A stretch of 64,000 nucleotides of DNA from Janthinobacterium sp051380735 (GTDB lineage Bacteria; Pseudomonadota; Gammaproteobacteria; Burkholderiales; Burkholderiaceae_D): NCBI RefSeq assembly GCF_051380735.1, contig NZ_JBNYXQ010000016.1, positions 8,866 through 72,865 on the forward strand, read 5' to 3'. Position numbers and translations under genes: made by a program. Numbering within the stretch: the first letter of the stretch is position 1; the number at the start of each line of letters is the position of its first letter. Under the pieces are notes generated by a model. The model had not been told where the DNA came from, did not search any database, and worked only from the letters and a program-made list of their open reading frames with translations. Below, piece after piece: positions 1 to 9,094 of the stretch.

Positions 1-1
1 C

Positions 2-49
2 CTGCGCGGCCTGCGTGGCTTGCTGTCGCGCCGCCTGCGCCCCAATTGA
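2..49 (+). CDS. 3' end of an upstream gene, probably the chain-length determinant EpsF (partial)
   Basis: An open frame entering from the left edge ends at TGA 47-49, 13 bases before the epsG start. Only 15 residues are visible (LRGLRGLLSRRLRPN), a basic tail with Leu/Arg repeats such as follows the last membrane helix of Wzc/GumC-type chain-length proteins. The assignment rests on position: epsF normally precedes epsG in exosortase-linked exopolysaccharide clusters. The fragment alone cannot identify the protein. Confidence 0.4.
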   Translation: MRGLRGLLSRRLRPN

Positions 50-62
50 GATGGAAGCGAAC

Positions 63-944
63 ATGACTTCAAGTGCACATATCCCGAACAGCCAGCCCCA
101 GCCCCAGCCACGCGGTGCCGACTCCAGTATTGGCGGCCTGCTGCTCGAATCGGGCAAGATCACGCCGGAAAACGCCGAGCGCGTGCTGCGCATGCAAAAG
201 GAGCTGGGCATCCGCTTCGGCGAAGCAGCGCAGCGCCTGGGGCTGATTACGGAAGCGGACATCCAGCAAGTGCTGGCGCGCCAGTTCGACTATCCGTATT
301 TGCAGCCGGGCGTCGGCAAATATCCGCAGGAACTGGTGGCCGCTTACCAACCGTTCAGCTCGCAGGTGGAAACCCTGCGCGCCGTGCGCAGCCAGCTGAT
401 GCTGCGCTGGTTTGCCCGTGGCAGCAAGTCGCTGGTGGTGCTGGGCATGGAACCTGGCGATGGCGCCAGCCTGTTTACGGCCAACCTGGCGGTGGTGTTT
501 TCCCAGCTGGGCGAGCACACCTTGCTGGTCGACGCCAACCTGCGCACGCCGCGCCAGCATGACATCTTCGACCTGAAAACACGCCAGGGCCTGTCCGACG
601 TTCTGGCCGGACGTGCCGAGCTCGACGTCATCGCCAAAGTGGAATCGTTTGTCGCCCTGTCGGTGCTGGCGGCCGGCACCTTGCCGCCAAATCCACAGGA
701 ATTGCTCAGCCGTACTTCCTTTGTCACGCTCAACAAGCAACTGGAAAGCCGCTACGACGCGGTGCTGTACGACGTGCCGGCCTACACCACCGGTTCCGAC
801 GCGATCGCGGTGGCCGCGCGTGCCGGCGGCGTGCTGCTGGTGGCGCGCAAGAACAAGACACCGATGGCGGACGTGGCCGCCATGTCCGAGCAGATGACGC
901 AAAGCGGGGCCCAGGTGGTCGGTTCCGTGATGGTTGATTTTTGA
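63..944 (+). CDS. epsG: EpsG-type chain-length determinant ATPase (CpsD/CapB-like tyrosine kinase family)
   Basis: This is a 293-residue cytoplasmic partner of the EpsF chain-length protein, thought to control polysaccharide length. The N-terminal half (about residues 22-85) resembles the MshEN/type II secretion ATPase N-domain (GGLLLESGKITPENAERVL). The second half is a CpsD-like P-loop ATPase with Walker A' HTLLVDANLR and Walker B YDAVLYDVPA. Walker A is degenerate (EPGDGAS, no lysine), and the protein ends in GSVMVDF with no tyrosine-rich tail, so classical BY-kinase activity is doubtful. ATG 63 has GGAAG eight bases upstream; in-frame GTG 15 and ATG 51 are less likely. Its TGA overlaps the xrtB start by one base, so the two are translationally coupled. 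Confidence 0.85.
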   Translation: MTSSAHIPNSQPQPQPRGADSSIGGLLLESGKITPENAERVLRMQKELGIRFGEAAQRLGLITEADIQQVLARQFDYPYLQPGVGKYPQELVAAYQPFSSQVETLRAVRSQLMLRWFARGSKSLVVLGMEPGDGASLFTANLAVVFSQLGEHTLLVDANLRTPRQHDIFDLKTRQGLSDVLAGRAELDVIAKVESFVALSVLAAGTLPPNPQELLSRTSFVTLNKQLESRYDAVLYDVPAYTTGSDAIAVAARAGGVLLVARKNKTPMADVAAMSEQMTQSGAQVVGSVMVDF

Positions 945-1852
945 TGGTTGCGCGTGGCCACGCCATTCCGCCGGCCCGTACTGGCCGCTTTGCGCTGCCA
1001 GACTGGCTGCCGCTGGCGCTGGGCTTCCTGGCCATGCTGCTGCCCAGCTTGGTTGGGCTGTTTCGCGGCATCTGGTTGACCGAAGAGCAGGCGCACGGCC
1101 CGATCATCCTGGCCCTGTCGCTGTGGCTAATCTACCGCAAGTGGCCCGACATGCTGGCGGCCAGCAGCGGCGCAGCGGCCAGCCGCGCCGGCTGGCCGCT
1201 GCTGGTGCTTTCCCTGCTGTTGTACGTGCTGGGCCGCTCGCAGCAGATATTGTCGCTGGAAATCCTGGCCCTGATCGGCACCGGCCTGGCGCTGCTGCTG
1301 ATCAAGCGCGGCCGTCCCGCCGCCCGCCTGCTGTGGTTCCCGTTCTTTTTCATGCTGTTCATGGTGCCGCTGCCGCTGCCGCTGGTGACCACCCTGACCA
1401 TGCCGATGAAGATGGCCGTGTCCTATGTCACCGAACACCTGCTGTTCCTGGCCGGCTATCCGATCGCGCGCACCGGCGTGATCCTGCAGATCGGCCAGTA
1501 CCAGTTGCTGGTGGCCGACGCCTGCGCCGGCCTGCAGACCCTGCTCACGCTCGAAGCGCTGGGGCTGTTCTACCTGAACCTGGTGCGCCACACCTCGCCG
1601 TTCCGCAATATCGTGCTGGCGCTGTTGATCGTGCCCATTTCGTTTACCGCCAATGTCATCCGCGTGATGACGCTGACCCTGATCACCTATTATTTCGGCG
1701 ACGCGGCCGGCCAGGGCTTTTTGCATGGCTTTGCCGGCATGGTGCTGTTCATCAGCGCGCTGTTGCTGATCCTCTCCGTTGATTCCCTGCTGCAGTGGAT
1801 CGTGCGCAAGCGCGGTGGCGCAAGCGCGCCAGTTGCGGGAGTGGCGCCATGA
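944..1852 (+). CDS. xrtB: Exosortase B
   Basis: This 302-residue inner-membrane cysteine transpeptidase should cleave PEP-CTERM sorting signals. It has about eight hydrophobic segments and all three family catalytic residues: Cys194 in DACAGLQTLL, Arg240 in NVIR and His261 in LHGFAGM. It is assigned to type B because it sits between epsG and epsI; type A exosortases usually lie beside a different set (prsK/prsR, XrtA-EpsI fusion). ATG 944 shares a base with the epsG stop (TGATG), and its own stop overlaps the epsI start (ATGA). The likely substrate in this window is the PEP-CTERM protein at 20745-21503. Confidence 0.9.
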   Translation: MVARGHAIPPARTGRFALPDWLPLALGFLAMLLPSLVGLFRGIWLTEEQAHGPIILALSLWLIYRKWPDMLAASSGAAASRAGWPLLVLSLLLYVLGRSQQILSLEILALIGTGLALLLIKRGRPAARLLWFPFFFMLFMVPLPLPLVTTLTMPMKMAVSYVTEHLLFLAGYPIARTGVILQIGQYQLLVADACAGLQTLLTLEALGLFYLNLVRHTSPFRNIVLALLIVPISFTANVIRVMTLTLITYYFGDAAGQGFLHGFAGMVLFISALLLILSVDSLLQWIVRKRGGASAPVAGVAP

Positions 1853-2535
1853 ATGCCTCGCTACGCATGAATGTGCTGCTGGGCGCCTTGCTGCTGGGCG
1901 CCGCCATCCTCAGCCGCGCGGTGGCGCCCGGCGTGAAAATGTCGGACCAGCGCCCCAGCTTTTCGCTGGAAGCGGCGATACCGCAGGCGTTTGGCGAATG
2001 GCGCCTCGACCCCACCCTGGTGCCGCTGCAGGTCGATCCGGAAACCCGGTCGCGCCTGGACAAGATCTATAACCAGACCCTGTCGCGCACCTATGTCAAT
2101 CCGCGCGGCGAACGGGTGATGCTGTCGATCGCGTATGGCGGCGACCAGAGCGACAACATGAGCGTGCACAAGCCCGAGGTATGCTACGCCGCGCAAGGCT
2201 TCCAGGTCGAGCGCGACGAATACGGCGAGCTGGCCTCGCCGTACGGCAAGCTGCCGGTCAAGCGCCTGCTGGCGGTGAGCGGCAACCGCAGCGAACCGAT
2301 CACCTACTGGATCACGGTAGGCAACAGGATCAGCAAGGTCGGCCTGCAGCAGCGGCTTGAACAATTGCGCTACGGGCTGACCGGCACCGTTGCTGACGCC
2401 ATGCTGTTTCGCGTTTCCAATATCGACACCGACTTGCCGCACTCGTATCAGTTGCAGGCCAATTTCGTCAACAGCCTGCTGGCCAGCATGCCGGCGGCCG
2501 AGCGTAGCCGGCTGATCGGCACGCCGGCGGGCTGA
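1849..2535 (+). CDS. epsI: EpsI, exosortase-associated periplasmic protein
   Basis: This 228-residue EpsI family protein is found almost always beside or fused to exosortases. One N-terminal hydrophobic segment (about residues 7-24, MNVLLGALLLGAAILSRAV) would anchor it with the rest in the periplasm. The family signature is visible: the GEWR-like segment (AFGEWRLD), a YV.P.G.RVMLSIAYGGDQS stretch, HKPEVCYAAQGF with a conserved cysteine, and ITYWITVG. Its biochemical role is unknown; it was first described in methanolan synthesis. ATG 1849 overlaps the xrtB stop by four bases. Confidence 0.88.
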   Translation: MNASLRMNVLLGALLLGAAILSRAVAPGVKMSDQRPSFSLEAAIPQAFGEWRLDPTLVPLQVDPETRSRLDKIYNQTLSRTYVNPRGERVMLSIAYGGDQSDNMSVHKPEVCYAAQGFQVERDEYGELASPYGKLPVKRLLAVSGNRSEPITYWITVGNRISKVGLQQRLEQLRYGLTGTVADAMLFRVSNIDTDLPHSYQLQANFVNSLLASMPAAERSRLIGTPAG

Positions 2536-2578
2536 GACGCGCCCACGGCGCCCGTCGCCGTGGCAGATAGTGAGAATC

Positions 2579-4117
2579 ATGGGCAGCGATATCAATCAAA
2601 AAAGCGTCAGCGCCGTCAAGTGGGCGGCGATGGGCACGGTCTGCATGTTCGGCCTGCAACTGGTCACGCAAGTGCTGCTGGCGCGCCTGCTGGGACCCGA
2701 GAGCTACGGCTTGTTTGCAATGGGCTTGCTTGTCATGACGTTCAGCAATTTCCTCGCCGATTTCGGCTTTTCCTGGGGCCTGGTGCAAAACCAGACGCTG
2801 AGCGAGGAAGACGTGCGCTTCACGGTGACCTGGCAGGCGATCACGGGGCTGGCGGCAATGGCCTTGCTGTTTGTCGTCGCGCCATGGGTAGCGGTGTATT
2901 TCAATGAGCCGCGCATCGCCCCGGTGATCACCTGGATGAGCCTGACCTGCGTGCTCAATGCGCTGACGGCGACCGGCAGCGGCCTGCTGCGCCGCCAGCT
3001 CGATTTCCGCGCGCTCAACATCATCCAGCTGACCAGCTATATCTTCGGCTACCTGATAATCGGCCTGTCGATGGCGTATGCCGGCGCCGGCGTGTGGACC
3101 CTGGTCTGCGCCTGGCTGGGCCAGTCGGCCACGGCGCTGCTGCTGACCTATGCGCGCACGCGCTTTTCGCTGCGCCCGCTGCTGTGGTACGAGGGCGCGC
3201 GCCGCTCGACGCATGTGGGCCTGACGGTGTTCGTGACGAATCTGTGCAACTGGTTCCTGAACAACCTGGACCGCGTCTTCCTGGGCCGCTTCCTCGCCGC
3301 CCATGCGGTCGGCGTGTATGCGGTCGGCTACAACCTGGCCAATACGCCCAACGGACTGTTCCTGAATGCCCTGCAGCCGGCGTTTCTCGCCACCGGTGCC
3401 AAGCTGCAGGACGACTTGCCGCGCCTGCGCGACATGTATGTGTCGGTGTTGGCGACCATCTGGATCGTGATCCTGCCGCTGTTCGTGCTGCTGGCGGTGA
3501 CGGCACCGGCCCTGATCGGCGTCTTGTACGGTACCGTCTGGCAAGAGTCCGGCATGGTGCTGGCGATCCTGGGGCTGGCCATGCCGGCCTATATCACCTG
3601 GGGCATGTCCACCCCCATCTTGTGGAATACCGGCGGCAAGCACCTGGAAAGCCTGCTGCAGCTGCCGCTGATCGCAGCTGCTGCCGCGCTGCTGTTCTTG
3701 TTTGCGGGGCAGGGCGCGGCCACGGTGGCGCTGATCGCCGCCGCAACCTTGCTGGCGCGCGCGCTGGTGGTGGGCACGGCCGCCTGCCGGCGCTTGCACG
3801 TGGGCCTGCGCGAGCTGGCGCCGCTGGCGGCGCGTGGCGTCGCCATGGCCTTGGTGGCCGGCGCCGGCAGCTGGGGCGGCACGGTGCTGGGCGGCATGGC
3901 CGGCAGCCATCCGCTGCCCGCTTTCCTCGGTGGCGCAGTGCTGGGCGGGGCGCTGCTGCTGGCCGCCGTGCTGGCCTGGCCGCCTTTGCTGGGCCTGCGC
4001 GTGGTGGGCATGCTGGGGCGTTTCAGTCCGCCCGTGCCGGCCAAAGCCATCCGCTATTTGCACGCCCGCTGTGGCGTGCGTGACAAGCTGAACGAACCGC
4101 GAGAACCACATGAGTGA
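2579..4117 (+). CDS. Wzx-type polysaccharide flippase (MOP superfamily)
   Basis: This 512-residue polytopic membrane protein should move undecaprenyl-linked repeat units across the inner membrane. It opens with an amphipathic stretch then SAVKWAAMGTVCMFGLQLVTQ and LARLLGPESYGLFAMG, the hallmark start of WzxC/PST-type flippases, and has about 12-14 hydrophobic helices. ATG 2579 is preferred over GTG 2570 because MGSDINQKSV matches family starts; both have weak ribosome binding sites. The last eight bases overlap the polymerase gene, fitting a Wzx/Wzy-dependent pathway. It is related to MurJ, but murJ is separate at 21775-23322. Confidence 0.85.
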   Translation: MGSDINQKSVSAVKWAAMGTVCMFGLQLVTQVLLARLLGPESYGLFAMGLLVMTFSNFLADFGFSWGLVQNQTLSEEDVRFTVTWQAITGLAAMALLFVVAPWVAVYFNEPRIAPVITWMSLTCVLNALTATGSGLLRRQLDFRALNIIQLTSYIFGYLIIGLSMAYAGAGVWTLVCAWLGQSATALLLTYARTRFSLRPLLWYEGARRSTHVGLTVFVTNLCNWFLNNLDRVFLGRFLAAHAVGVYAVGYNLANTPNGLFLNALQPAFLATGAKLQDDLPRLRDMYVSVLATIWIVILPLFVLLAVTAPALIGVLYGTVWQESGMVLAILGLAMPAYITWGMSTPILWNTGGKHLESLLQLPLIAAAAALLFLFAGQGAATVALIAAATLLARALVVGTAACRRLHVGLRELAPLAARGVAMALVAGAGSWGGTVLGGMAGSHPLPAFLGGAVLGGALLLAAVLAWPPLLGLRVVGMLGRFSPPVPAKAIRYLHARCGVRDKLNEPREPHE

Positions 4118-5528
4118 CATACTGTTTGGCCTGTTTGCACTGGTCGCCGCGCTGGTGGTGGTGTTCGTCATCGCCTTGAGCATCCATTGGGGCAGCAAGC
4201 GCGAGACCGGCCTGGTGCCTTATGTGTACTACCCGGTGCTGCTGTCGATTGCCGTCACCGCCATGTTGTCGAACCGCGATTTTTCGGTCAGCGAAATCCT
4301 GCTGGGGGTGCAGGCGGTGGTGCGCCACCCGGCCAGCATCTGGCTTGGCCGGCTTACCTCGCTGTTCGTGATTTTTGCCTGCGGCGAGCGCATCCTGCAC
4401 CGCATGATGACGCGCGAAAAAACCCAGCCGCTGCCGCTGCTGCTGTTCTGGGCCTTCGTACTGTATTTCCTCTCCAATATCGTCAGCCCGGGCCTGTTTG
4501 GCCAGCATATGGAAGTCTCGCACGAGTATCTGTACATGTTCCTGGCCGGCTGCGCCGCCATGCTGATGACGCCGAAGGAGGTGGGCATGAGCATCGTTTC
4601 CATGCGCAACGCCAACTTGTTGTTCCTGGTGCTCAGCGCGGCCATGCTGGCCTGGAAACCGAACATGATCATCGTCAAGGACTACCACGGGCTGCTGCCT
4701 TTTCTCACCATTCGCTATGCGGGCCTGGCCAGCCACCCCAACGTGCTGGCGCCGATGGTGGTGGTGTTCCTGCTGTGCCTGTGGAACAAGCCGTATGCCT
4801 GGCGTCCGCTGAACCTGTTCGCCTGGGCCGTGGGGCTGGCCAGCCTGCTGCTGGCGCAATCGAAAACCAACTGGATCGCCTGCATCCTGTGCTTTGGCTG
4901 TATCGCGTATTTCGGTTTCCGCGAACAGATCAGGGAGCGCCTGTTCGATTACCGGCGCCCGCAGCTGTCGATCATTGCCATCTTCTGCCTTATCCTGCTG
5001 TGCAGCTCGGGCGTGCTGATGCTGATGTTCGGCGGCCTGGACGCCAGTCTGGCGCGCTTCGCCTCGAGCAGCGAAGGGTTTGAATTGCTGAGCCTGACGG
5101 GGCGCGACCTGATCTGGCAGGTGGCGGTGCAGGAGTGGCACAAGAATCCCATGTTCGGCTATGGCCTGTTGCTGTGGGATGATGCGTTTCGCGCCAGCAT
5201 CGGCATGCCTTATGCGACGCATGCGCACAGCCAGTTTTACCAGAGCCTGGCCAGCGCCGGCACCATCGGTGCTGTCGGCCTGGTGCTGTACTCGCTGGTG
5301 CTGCTGTACGCTTCGGCACGCACGGCCAAGGCCAGTTCCGGCATGTCGATGGCGCTGTTCGTGCTGATCGCCAGCCGTTCCTTCAGCGAGGTGCCGCTGT
5401 CGCTGTCCGGCTTTGCCGCCGAAGCGCTGACGCATGTGCTGCTGCTCATTATCGTCACCGCCTATTATCCGGTGGCCGACAAACAGGCCGTCAGGGCCCG
5501 CAAGGTGCGCATACCGGGGGTGGTTTGA
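4110..5528 (+). CDS. O-antigen ligase/Wzy-type polysaccharide polymerase
   Basis: This 472-residue inner-membrane protein has 10-12 hydrophobic segments and a Wzy_C-like core. Recognisable elements are GLASHPNVLAPMVVVFLL, LLAQSKTNWIA, LTGRDLIWQVAVQEW followed by NPMFGYG, and the periplasmic-loop motif THAHSQFYQSLASAGTIG. In this context it most likely polymerises flipped repeat units rather than ligating O-antigen to lipid A, but sequence cannot separate the two. It overlaps the flippase upstream by eight bases and the next glycosyltransferase by one. Confidence 0.8.
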   Translation: MSDILFGLFALVAALVVVFVIALSIHWGSKRETGLVPYVYYPVLLSIAVTAMLSNRDFSVSEILLGVQAVVRHPASIWLGRLTSLFVIFACGERILHRMMTREKTQPLPLLLFWAFVLYFLSNIVSPGLFGQHMEVSHEYLYMFLAGCAAMLMTPKEVGMSIVSMRNANLLFLVLSAAMLAWKPNMIIVKDYHGLLPFLTIRYAGLASHPNVLAPMVVVFLLCLWNKPYAWRPLNLFAWAVGLASLLLAQSKTNWIACILCFGCIAYFGFREQIRERLFDYRRPQLSIIAIFCLILLCSSGVLMLMFGGLDASLARFASSSEGFELLSLTGRDLIWQVAVQEWHKNPMFGYGLLLWDDAFRASIGMPYATHAHSQFYQSLASAGTIGAVGLVLYSLVLLYASARTAKASSGMSMALFVLIASRSFSEVPLSLSGFAAEALTHVLLLIIVTAYYPVADKQAVRARKVRIPGVV

Positions 5529-6472
5529 TGCTGTGTTCGGTTGTCATTCCGCTCTATAACAAAGCGCCGTATATCGACGCTGCCCTGGCCTCGGTACTGG
5601 CGCAAACCCATGCCGACTGGGAAGTGGTGGTGGTTGACGATGGATCGAGCGACGACGGGCCGGCGCGCGTGCAGGCCTGCCTTGATCCGCGCGTGCGGCT
5701 GGTGCGCCAGGCCAACGGCGGCGTGTCGCGCGCGCGCAACCGCGGCATCGCCGAAGCGCGCGGCGAACTGGTGTGTTTCCTCGATGCCGATGACTGGTAC
5801 GCGCCCGACTACCTGCGCACGCAGGTCGGCATGGCGCTGGCTTATCCCGCCGAGTCCTATTTTGCCACCGGTTTCAAGGCCGTCACGCCGGGCGCCGATG
5901 CGCGCCTTGCCGCGGCGCCGGCCTTGCCGCAGGATGTCGAGCTGGTCGATGATTTCTATGCGCGGTGCAATCGGCAGTGGATCTCCTTCTTTACCAGTTC
6001 GGTGGCCGCCAGGCGCAGTGCGCTGTTGCCTTTGCAGCCGTGTTTTCCCGAAGGCGAGCAGTTCGGCGAAGACCTGGACCTGTGGTTCCGCCTGGCCGAA
6101 CGCCATCGCCTGGTGCAGACGGCGCTGCCGCTGGTGGCTTACCGGCTGGACGTGGGCGGCAGCCTGAGCGCCATCTCCGGGCGCGACGTGGTGCTGCCCG
6201 TGTTTGCCCGCCTGGAACAGCGCGCCCGCAGCTGGCCGGCCAGTGATCCGGCGCGCCGGCCGGCCTTGCTGCTGGTGTCGAATGCGCGCGTGGTGGTAGC
6301 GCGCGAACTGCTCGAAGCGGGCCGGCGTAGCGCGGCGCTGGCCGAAATGGGGCGCGCCATGCGCGACGGCGTCACCCGACACTGGTACAGTACGGCCATC
6401 ATGTGTTTGCTGTTTACCCCAAGCATGACCAGACGCTGGTCGGCATGGCGAAAGTCACGCATCACCGCTTGA
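5528..6472 (+). CDS. Family 2 glycosyltransferase
   Basis: This 314-residue cytoplasmic GT-A fold enzyme probably adds a sugar to the lipid-linked repeat unit. The N-terminus SVVIPLYNKAPYIDAALASV, the nucleotide-binding VVVDDGSSDDG, the GGVSRARNRGIAEARGE segment and the metal-binding CFLDADDWY are all typical of GT2. A later EDLDLWFRLAERH segment supplies the catalytic-base region. Donor and acceptor cannot be predicted. ATG 5528 shares one base with the preceding stop. A 183-base gap follows, the first real break in the operon. Confidence 0.85.
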   Translation: MLCSVVIPLYNKAPYIDAALASVLAQTHADWEVVVVDDGSSDDGPARVQACLDPRVRLVRQANGGVSRARNRGIAEARGELVCFLDADDWYAPDYLRTQVGMALAYPAESYFATGFKAVTPGADARLAAAPALPQDVELVDDFYARCNRQWISFFTSSVAARRSALLPLQPCFPEGEQFGEDLDLWFRLAERHRLVQTALPLVAYRLDVGGSLSAISGRDVVLPVFARLEQRARSWPASDPARRPALLLVSNARVVVARELLEAGRRSAALAEMGRAMRDGVTRHWYSTAIMCLLFTPSMTRRWSAWRKSRITA

Positions 6473-6499
6473 ACCAGTCGTTGCCGACAGGCATTTCGG

Positions 6500-6505
6500 T
6501 ATAAT
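6500..6505 (+). promoter_or_regulatory. Possible -10 element upstream of the first heparinase-like gene
   Basis: A perfect TATAAT lies in the 183-base gap 6473-6655, which is less GC-rich than its surroundings. The best -35-like hexamer (TTGCCG, 6481-6486) is only 13 bases upstream, too close for a standard promoter, so this is a weak call for an internal EPS-cluster promoter. Confidence 0.3.
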
Positions 6506-6655
6506 TGCAGCAAGTGCACAAGTTCTCGCTGGTTGAATATGCACTTCCTGCTTTTGCAGCAAAAGACAGTCCCCCTGCGTGACGGTAGCGCCGCGCAACG
6601 TCGATGGTCACCCCGGATCCATGCCCAACCTGACACCCGTCGAAGGAATGCCCCC

Positions 6656-8914
6656 ATGAAATCAAGCTGCCGCCCCCTGTTGCGTACCGCCTTGCTGTTG
6701 CTGCTGGCTTCGTGCGGCGCCGCGCGGGCAGACTGGGTGCAGGCGACCGATCCGCTGGCCGTGCGTGCACTGCCGGACAGCCTGCAAGCCCAGGTGCAGA
6801 ACCCGCCGACTTTCTCGTGGTCGCGCCATCCCTCGGCACCGCGGGAATACGTGCTTCAGCTTTATCTGAACAGCGTGCCGAACCGTACTTTCAACACTAC
6901 GCGCAACTGGTATTTGCCAGCGCAGGCATTGCCTGTTGGCCGCTATACGTGGCGCGTGCGGCCATCGACCTCGCAGGAATGGTCGACCCCGCGCAGCTTC
7001 GTCATCGCCGGCAGCTCGCAGCTATTCGAGGTCAATGAAAACGCGGCGCTGCGCAATGCCGTCATGCGCAAGGCGCGCCCGCGCGCGCTGCCCAGCGGCC
7101 TGAAGCCGTTCTCGTCGTGGAGCGCCGCCATGCGCTCCGACCGCCAGCAGGCGCTGACGGGGCTGACGAACGAAGTGAACCATTACATCGCGTCGCTGAA
7201 AACCGTGTCCGACAGCGAGTGGCCGCTGCCGCCAAGCAAGATACGCACGCCGGCACTGGTGGCGCAGCAATCGAACATCATGCAGCGCGTCAATCCGAAT
7301 GCGCGCCAGCTGGAGGGGGCGGCGACCTTGTACCGCCTGACCGGCAAGCAGGCCTACCTTGATGAAGCGATCCGCCGCGGCGACCAGTTTGCCGCGCTGG
7401 ACGTGAACGGCCCCACCAGTTTTGCCAACCAGGACATGGGCAGCCGCGTGATCGCGCAAAGCCTGATGAAAGCCATCGACATGCTGGCCGGCGCACTGGT
7501 GGTCAATGGTGACACCACGCGCCGCGACAAGTGGCTGTCGGTGGTGGCGGCGCGCACCGGCGCGCTGTACGCCGACCTGTCGGCCGGCGGCGGCCGTCTC
7601 GACCAAATGCCCTATGATTCGCACGCGGCCACCAGCATGGCTTACCTGGCGCTGACCTCGACCCTGGCGCTGGGCGACATTCCCGCAGCGGCCACCTGGT
7701 TCGATTTTTCGTTCCGCGCCTTTGTCAGCTCGTTCAGCGTCTGGAGCGGTCCGGAAGGCGGCTTTGCCAACGGCACTGCATATGCCGAATATGAAGCCGA
7801 CTTCGCGCTGCAGATCTGGCCCGCGCTGGCGCAGGCGACCGGCGTGAACATGTTCGACAAGCCCTGGTCGCGCGGCTTCGCGCAGTTCCTGATGCATTTC
7901 GTGCCGCCCGGCCAGCAAACCCACGTGTTTGGCGACGGCCACGAGACGGCGCCCGAATACCGTTTCATGAAGGGGTTCGCCTCGCGCCATGCCACGCCGC
8001 AAGCGGCCTGGTATGTGAAAAGCCTGAGCCGTCCGGACGACGTGCTGGCCACCTTGCAGGCACCGTATCCGATGCCGGTCGCGACCGTCGCGGCGGCGGC
8101 CGCCATGCCGCCGGCCAACGCCGCCTACTATCCAAGCATAGGCTGGACCGCCATGCACAGCAACCTGGCCAGCAGTAGCCGCACCTCGCTGTACTTCAAG
8201 TCCAGCCCTTTTGGTTCGTTCAATCACAGCCATGGCGACCAGAATGGTTTCGTGCTGTTCAGCGCTGGCGTGCCGCTGCTGACGGAAACCGGCTGGTACG
8301 ACTGGTACGATTCGCCGCTGTGGAATTCCTGGTATCGCCAGTCGAAGTCGCACAATACGCTGACTTTCGACGGCGGCATCGGACAAGCGGTGGAGGGCTA
8401 TGAAGCGCCGATGTCGCGCAACGGCCGCATCACCGCTTTTTCCACCACGCCGGGCGTCGACTATGTCGAAGGCGACGCCACGCCGGCCTATGCCGGCCTG
8501 CTGAAATCGGCCACGCGCAAGATCTGGTACGTGCGCGGCACCGACACGGCGGTGATACTCGACCAGTACGCGTCGGCCAGGCCGCGCGTGTTCGAGTGGA
8601 ACTTCCACGGCTATGCGCCTGTCGTCGCCGATAGTGCCGGCAATATTTCCATCACCAACCAGGGCCGCAAGGTGTGCCTGCTGCCGCTGGCCACCAGCGC
8701 GCAGCGCTTCGAGCGACGCGCCGGCCCGCCGCCGCAAAGCGGCACCTATGAAGACCATGCTGCGTTCGTCAAGACCGCCGCCGCCACCAGCGGCGAATTC
8801 CTGACGGTGCTCGATGTCGGTTGCAAGGGCACCGCCGTCAAGCTCGACACCAGCGGCGGCCTGCGCAAGGTCGTGGTCGGTACGCAAACGTTGACACTGC
8901 CATTGCCAAAGTAA
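6656..8914 (+). CDS. Exported heparinase II/III-family protein
   Basis: This 752-residue exported protein resembles heparinase II/III-type polysaccharide lyases. The N-terminus MKSSCRPLLRTALLLLLASCG is a signal peptide; LASC is an acceptable lipobox and ARA-D a signal peptidase I site, so it is either a lipoprotein or soluble periplasmic. A beta-sandwich-like region (about 30-120) is followed by an alpha-barrel (about 180-470), then the heparinase II/III-like beta domain with NHSHGDQNGFVLFSAG, LLTETGWYDWY and SKSHNTLTFDGG. In the cluster it could trim or degrade mis-exported polymer. ATG 6656 is chosen for the signal peptide and GAAGGA eight bases upstream; an earlier in-frame start at 6533 would bury the signal. 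Confidence 0.82.
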   Translation: MKSSCRPLLRTALLLLLASCGAARADWVQATDPLAVRALPDSLQAQVQNPPTFSWSRHPSAPREYVLQLYLNSVPNRTFNTTRNWYLPAQALPVGRYTWRVRPSTSQEWSTPRSFVIAGSSQLFEVNENAALRNAVMRKARPRALPSGLKPFSSWSAAMRSDRQQALTGLTNEVNHYIASLKTVSDSEWPLPPSKIRTPALVAQQSNIMQRVNPNARQLEGAATLYRLTGKQAYLDEAIRRGDQFAALDVNGPTSFANQDMGSRVIAQSLMKAIDMLAGALVVNGDTTRRDKWLSVVAARTGALYADLSAGGGRLDQMPYDSHAATSMAYLALTSTLALGDIPAAATWFDFSFRAFVSSFSVWSGPEGGFANGTAYAEYEADFALQIWPALAQATGVNMFDKPWSRGFAQFLMHFVPPGQQTHVFGDGHETAPEYRFMKGFASRHATPQAAWYVKSLSRPDDVLATLQAPYPMPVATVAAAAAMPPANAAYYPSIGWTAMHSNLASSSRTSLYFKSSPFGSFNHSHGDQNGFVLFSAGVPLLTETGWYDWYDSPLWNSWYRQSKSHNTLTFDGGIGQAVEGYEAPMSRNGRITAFSTTPGVDYVEGDATPAYAGLLKSATRKIWYVRGTDTAVILDQYASARPRVFEWNFHGYAPVVADSAGNISITNQGRKVCLLPLATSAQRFERRAGPPPQSGTYEDHAAFVKTAAATSGEFLTVLDVGCKGTAVKLDTSGGLRKVVVGTQTLTLPLPK

Positions 8915-9094
8915 GCGCGGCACGCAGCGACGCAACGAGCATTGCCGGCTGGCATGGCCGTCTTTTTCGTCTCTGGCATGCCGCTCTAGCCATGCTGTTC
9001 GGTTAAGATGCTTCATCATTTTGCAGAGGGTGGGCAGGATCGCTGCGGCGGCTGTCACACCCACTGCAAAGCAAGTCAACCTGCGCCGTCGCCC

